55,570 bases of DNA from an uncultured Porphyromonadaceae bacterium (lineage in GTDB: Bacteria; Bacteroidota; Bacteroidia; Bacteroidales; Muribaculaceae), in assembly GCA_900555715.1 (NCBI GenBank), contig USMC01000015.1, positions 1 through 55,570 of the forward strand, given 5' to 3'. Under the pieces are notes generated by a model. That model was given only the letters and a program-made list of their open reading frames with translations, did no database searches and was not told the origin of the DNA. Both the position numbers and the translations under genes were made by a program. This document shows positions 54,742 to 55,570 of this stretch, piece by piece (the stretch's first letter is position 1; the number at the start of each line of letters is the position of its first letter).

Positions 54742-55570
54742 ATGAATATACGCATTCTTGACAAAAAGAGAAGTTCCCAAGGAATCAATTGGTTCTTAGG
54801 TGAAATATCTCTTTGGGACTACCTTTCTGCTATTACTCCGGATAATTTTCTTTTTGATGTACAAAGAGGTATTGTTAAAAATCAATATCTTGACAGTATC
54901 CTTCTCTCAATATATTCAAATGAACCAATCCCACCAATTACAATAATAACTGATAACTTTACAGAAAAAGAAAACGATCTCAATATTACGTCTTTTGAAA
55001 TCCTGGACGGTCTCCAAAGGACATATCGTCTTTGGATATATCGTTATATTTCTGAAATTGCTGAAAAATCAGAAAATCTCTTTGGCCATTCATATGATTT
55101 GGCCAAAACATTGAACAAGCTAAAGCACACTTCTCTATTTATACCTGGAATATTATCTGTTAAACAGATAAAGAATCTTCTTGACATGACTCAAAGTATA
55201 AATATTGAAAATTTAAAAACTGCATTTCAGAGTTTCCCAATCTATCTTTATATATGGACGAATCTAGATGAGAAGGACGTTATCAAGAAAATGTTAATAC
55301 TTAATGCTGGACAAAAGAGAGTGTCAATACCTCATCAGTATGAGTTAATGTTTATGCATATACTGAAGGATCCCAAACTAATTGATGGAATTAGACTTGT
55401 TAGAGTTAAAGATGCGGATTATGGGCGCATAAAAAATGGCGATAGAAAGTTAGGAGAATATATATTCTCCACTTTAATCATAGGATTGCAGTCTTTAATT
55501 GCCAATCGCCCTCTGCGTTTGAGTGCAAATAACCTTGAACAGATTAATGAAGAGGATTTAGTATCGCAGG
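54742..55570 (+). CDS. DUF262-like (ParB/GmrS-type) protein, partial at window end
   Basis: An open frame from ATG 54742 to the last base, at least 276 codons. Its N-terminus has the DUF262 pattern: FLFDVQRGIVKNQYLDSILL, EPIPPITII, and FEILDGLQRTYRLW (DGxQR box). DUF262 proteins act as nucleotide-dependent nucleases in anti-phage systems, for example GmrSD against modified DNA. It is AT-rich like the mod recognition block and lies 5 nt after mod, so it is likely the third gene of this operon. Confidence 0.75.
   Translation, partial: MNIRILDKKRSSQGINWFLGEISLWDYLSAITPDNFLFDVQRGIVKNQYLDSILLSIYSNEPIPPITIITDNFTEKENDLNITSFEILDGLQRTYRLWIYRYISEIAEKSENLFGHSYDLAKTLNKLKHTSLFIPGILSVKQIKNLLDMTQSINIENLKTAFQSFPIYLYIWTNLDEKDVIKKMLILNAGQKRVSIPHQYELMFMHILKDPKLIDGIRLVRVKDADYGRIKNGDRKLGEYIFSTLIIGLQSLIANRPLRLSANNLEQINEEDLVSQ

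Overview
The window reads as a chromosomal segment of a Bacteroidales bacterium, possibly Muribaculaceae. Evidence is the repeated occurrence of the Bacteroidetes promoter form (TTTG, about 20 nt, TAnnTTTG), the host gene families present (AlbA/Schlafen ATPase, TOTE primase-helicase, BPTD_3080-like type III restriction) and the phage gene families. It contains one complete Mu-like (transposable) siphovirus prophage of about 41.6 kb (about 2483-44111), related in layout to the Hankyphage type of Bacteroides phage, flanked by host genes and a defence-rich right side.

The prophage sits inside a host HD-domain (RelA/SpoT-like hydrolase) gene. The 5' part (2012-2482) and 3' part (44117-44509) join in frame when the element is removed, leaving a TAGAT/AGATG target duplication of about 5 bp. 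Both ends carry direct repeats of an AAAACGAARCGTG motif that look like transposase-binding sites (four on the left spaced 21-23 bp, two on the right).

Phage layout. From a shared, symmetric control region at 23.2-23.3 kb two late operons diverge. Leftwards (minus strand) lie protease/scaffold, major capsid protein, amidase, Rz-like and lipoprotein spanins, tail tube, a G/GT tail chaperone pair with a -1 frameshift site, tape measure, Dit-like, Tal-like and a 2319-residue tail fibre. Rightwards (plus strand) lie small and large terminase, Gp36-like protein, DUF935 portal and a Mu F-like head protein. The portal ends in a textbook -1 frameshift signal leading into the ATG-less MuF frame. Then come a holin-like protein, a diversity-generating retroelement (template repeat, structured RNA, reverse transcriptase), a DUF4376-like gene, a long hairpin element, a small HTH protein, and a DNA-modification pair (short ThyA-family protein with a dCMP-hydroxymethylase-like Asn-to-Asp change, plus a D12-class adenine methylase). 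From 42.4 kb leftwards to 33.1 kb runs the early operon (MuA-like transposase, MuB-like ATPase, RecA-like ATPase, DUF3164, zinc-ribbon proteins), ending in head-tail connector genes. The repressor gene (42549-43058) reads rightwards from an operator-rich switch.

The diversity-generating retroelement is unambiguous. The 115-bp template repeat (28903-29017) matches the 3' end of the fibre gene (2819-2933), and all ten differences lie at template adenines, each in a different AAY codon. Target and template are about 26 kb apart and on opposite strands. The reverse transcriptase has YCDN where YxDD is expected.

Right of the prophage are a TOTE primase-helicase (44645-47461), about 600 bp of non-coding DNA packed with CAATCA/TGATTG words and hairpins, a small HTH gene, and a type III restriction-modification operon (48987-54736) whose methylase has an AT-rich central block. 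A DUF262-like gene follows and runs off the window end.
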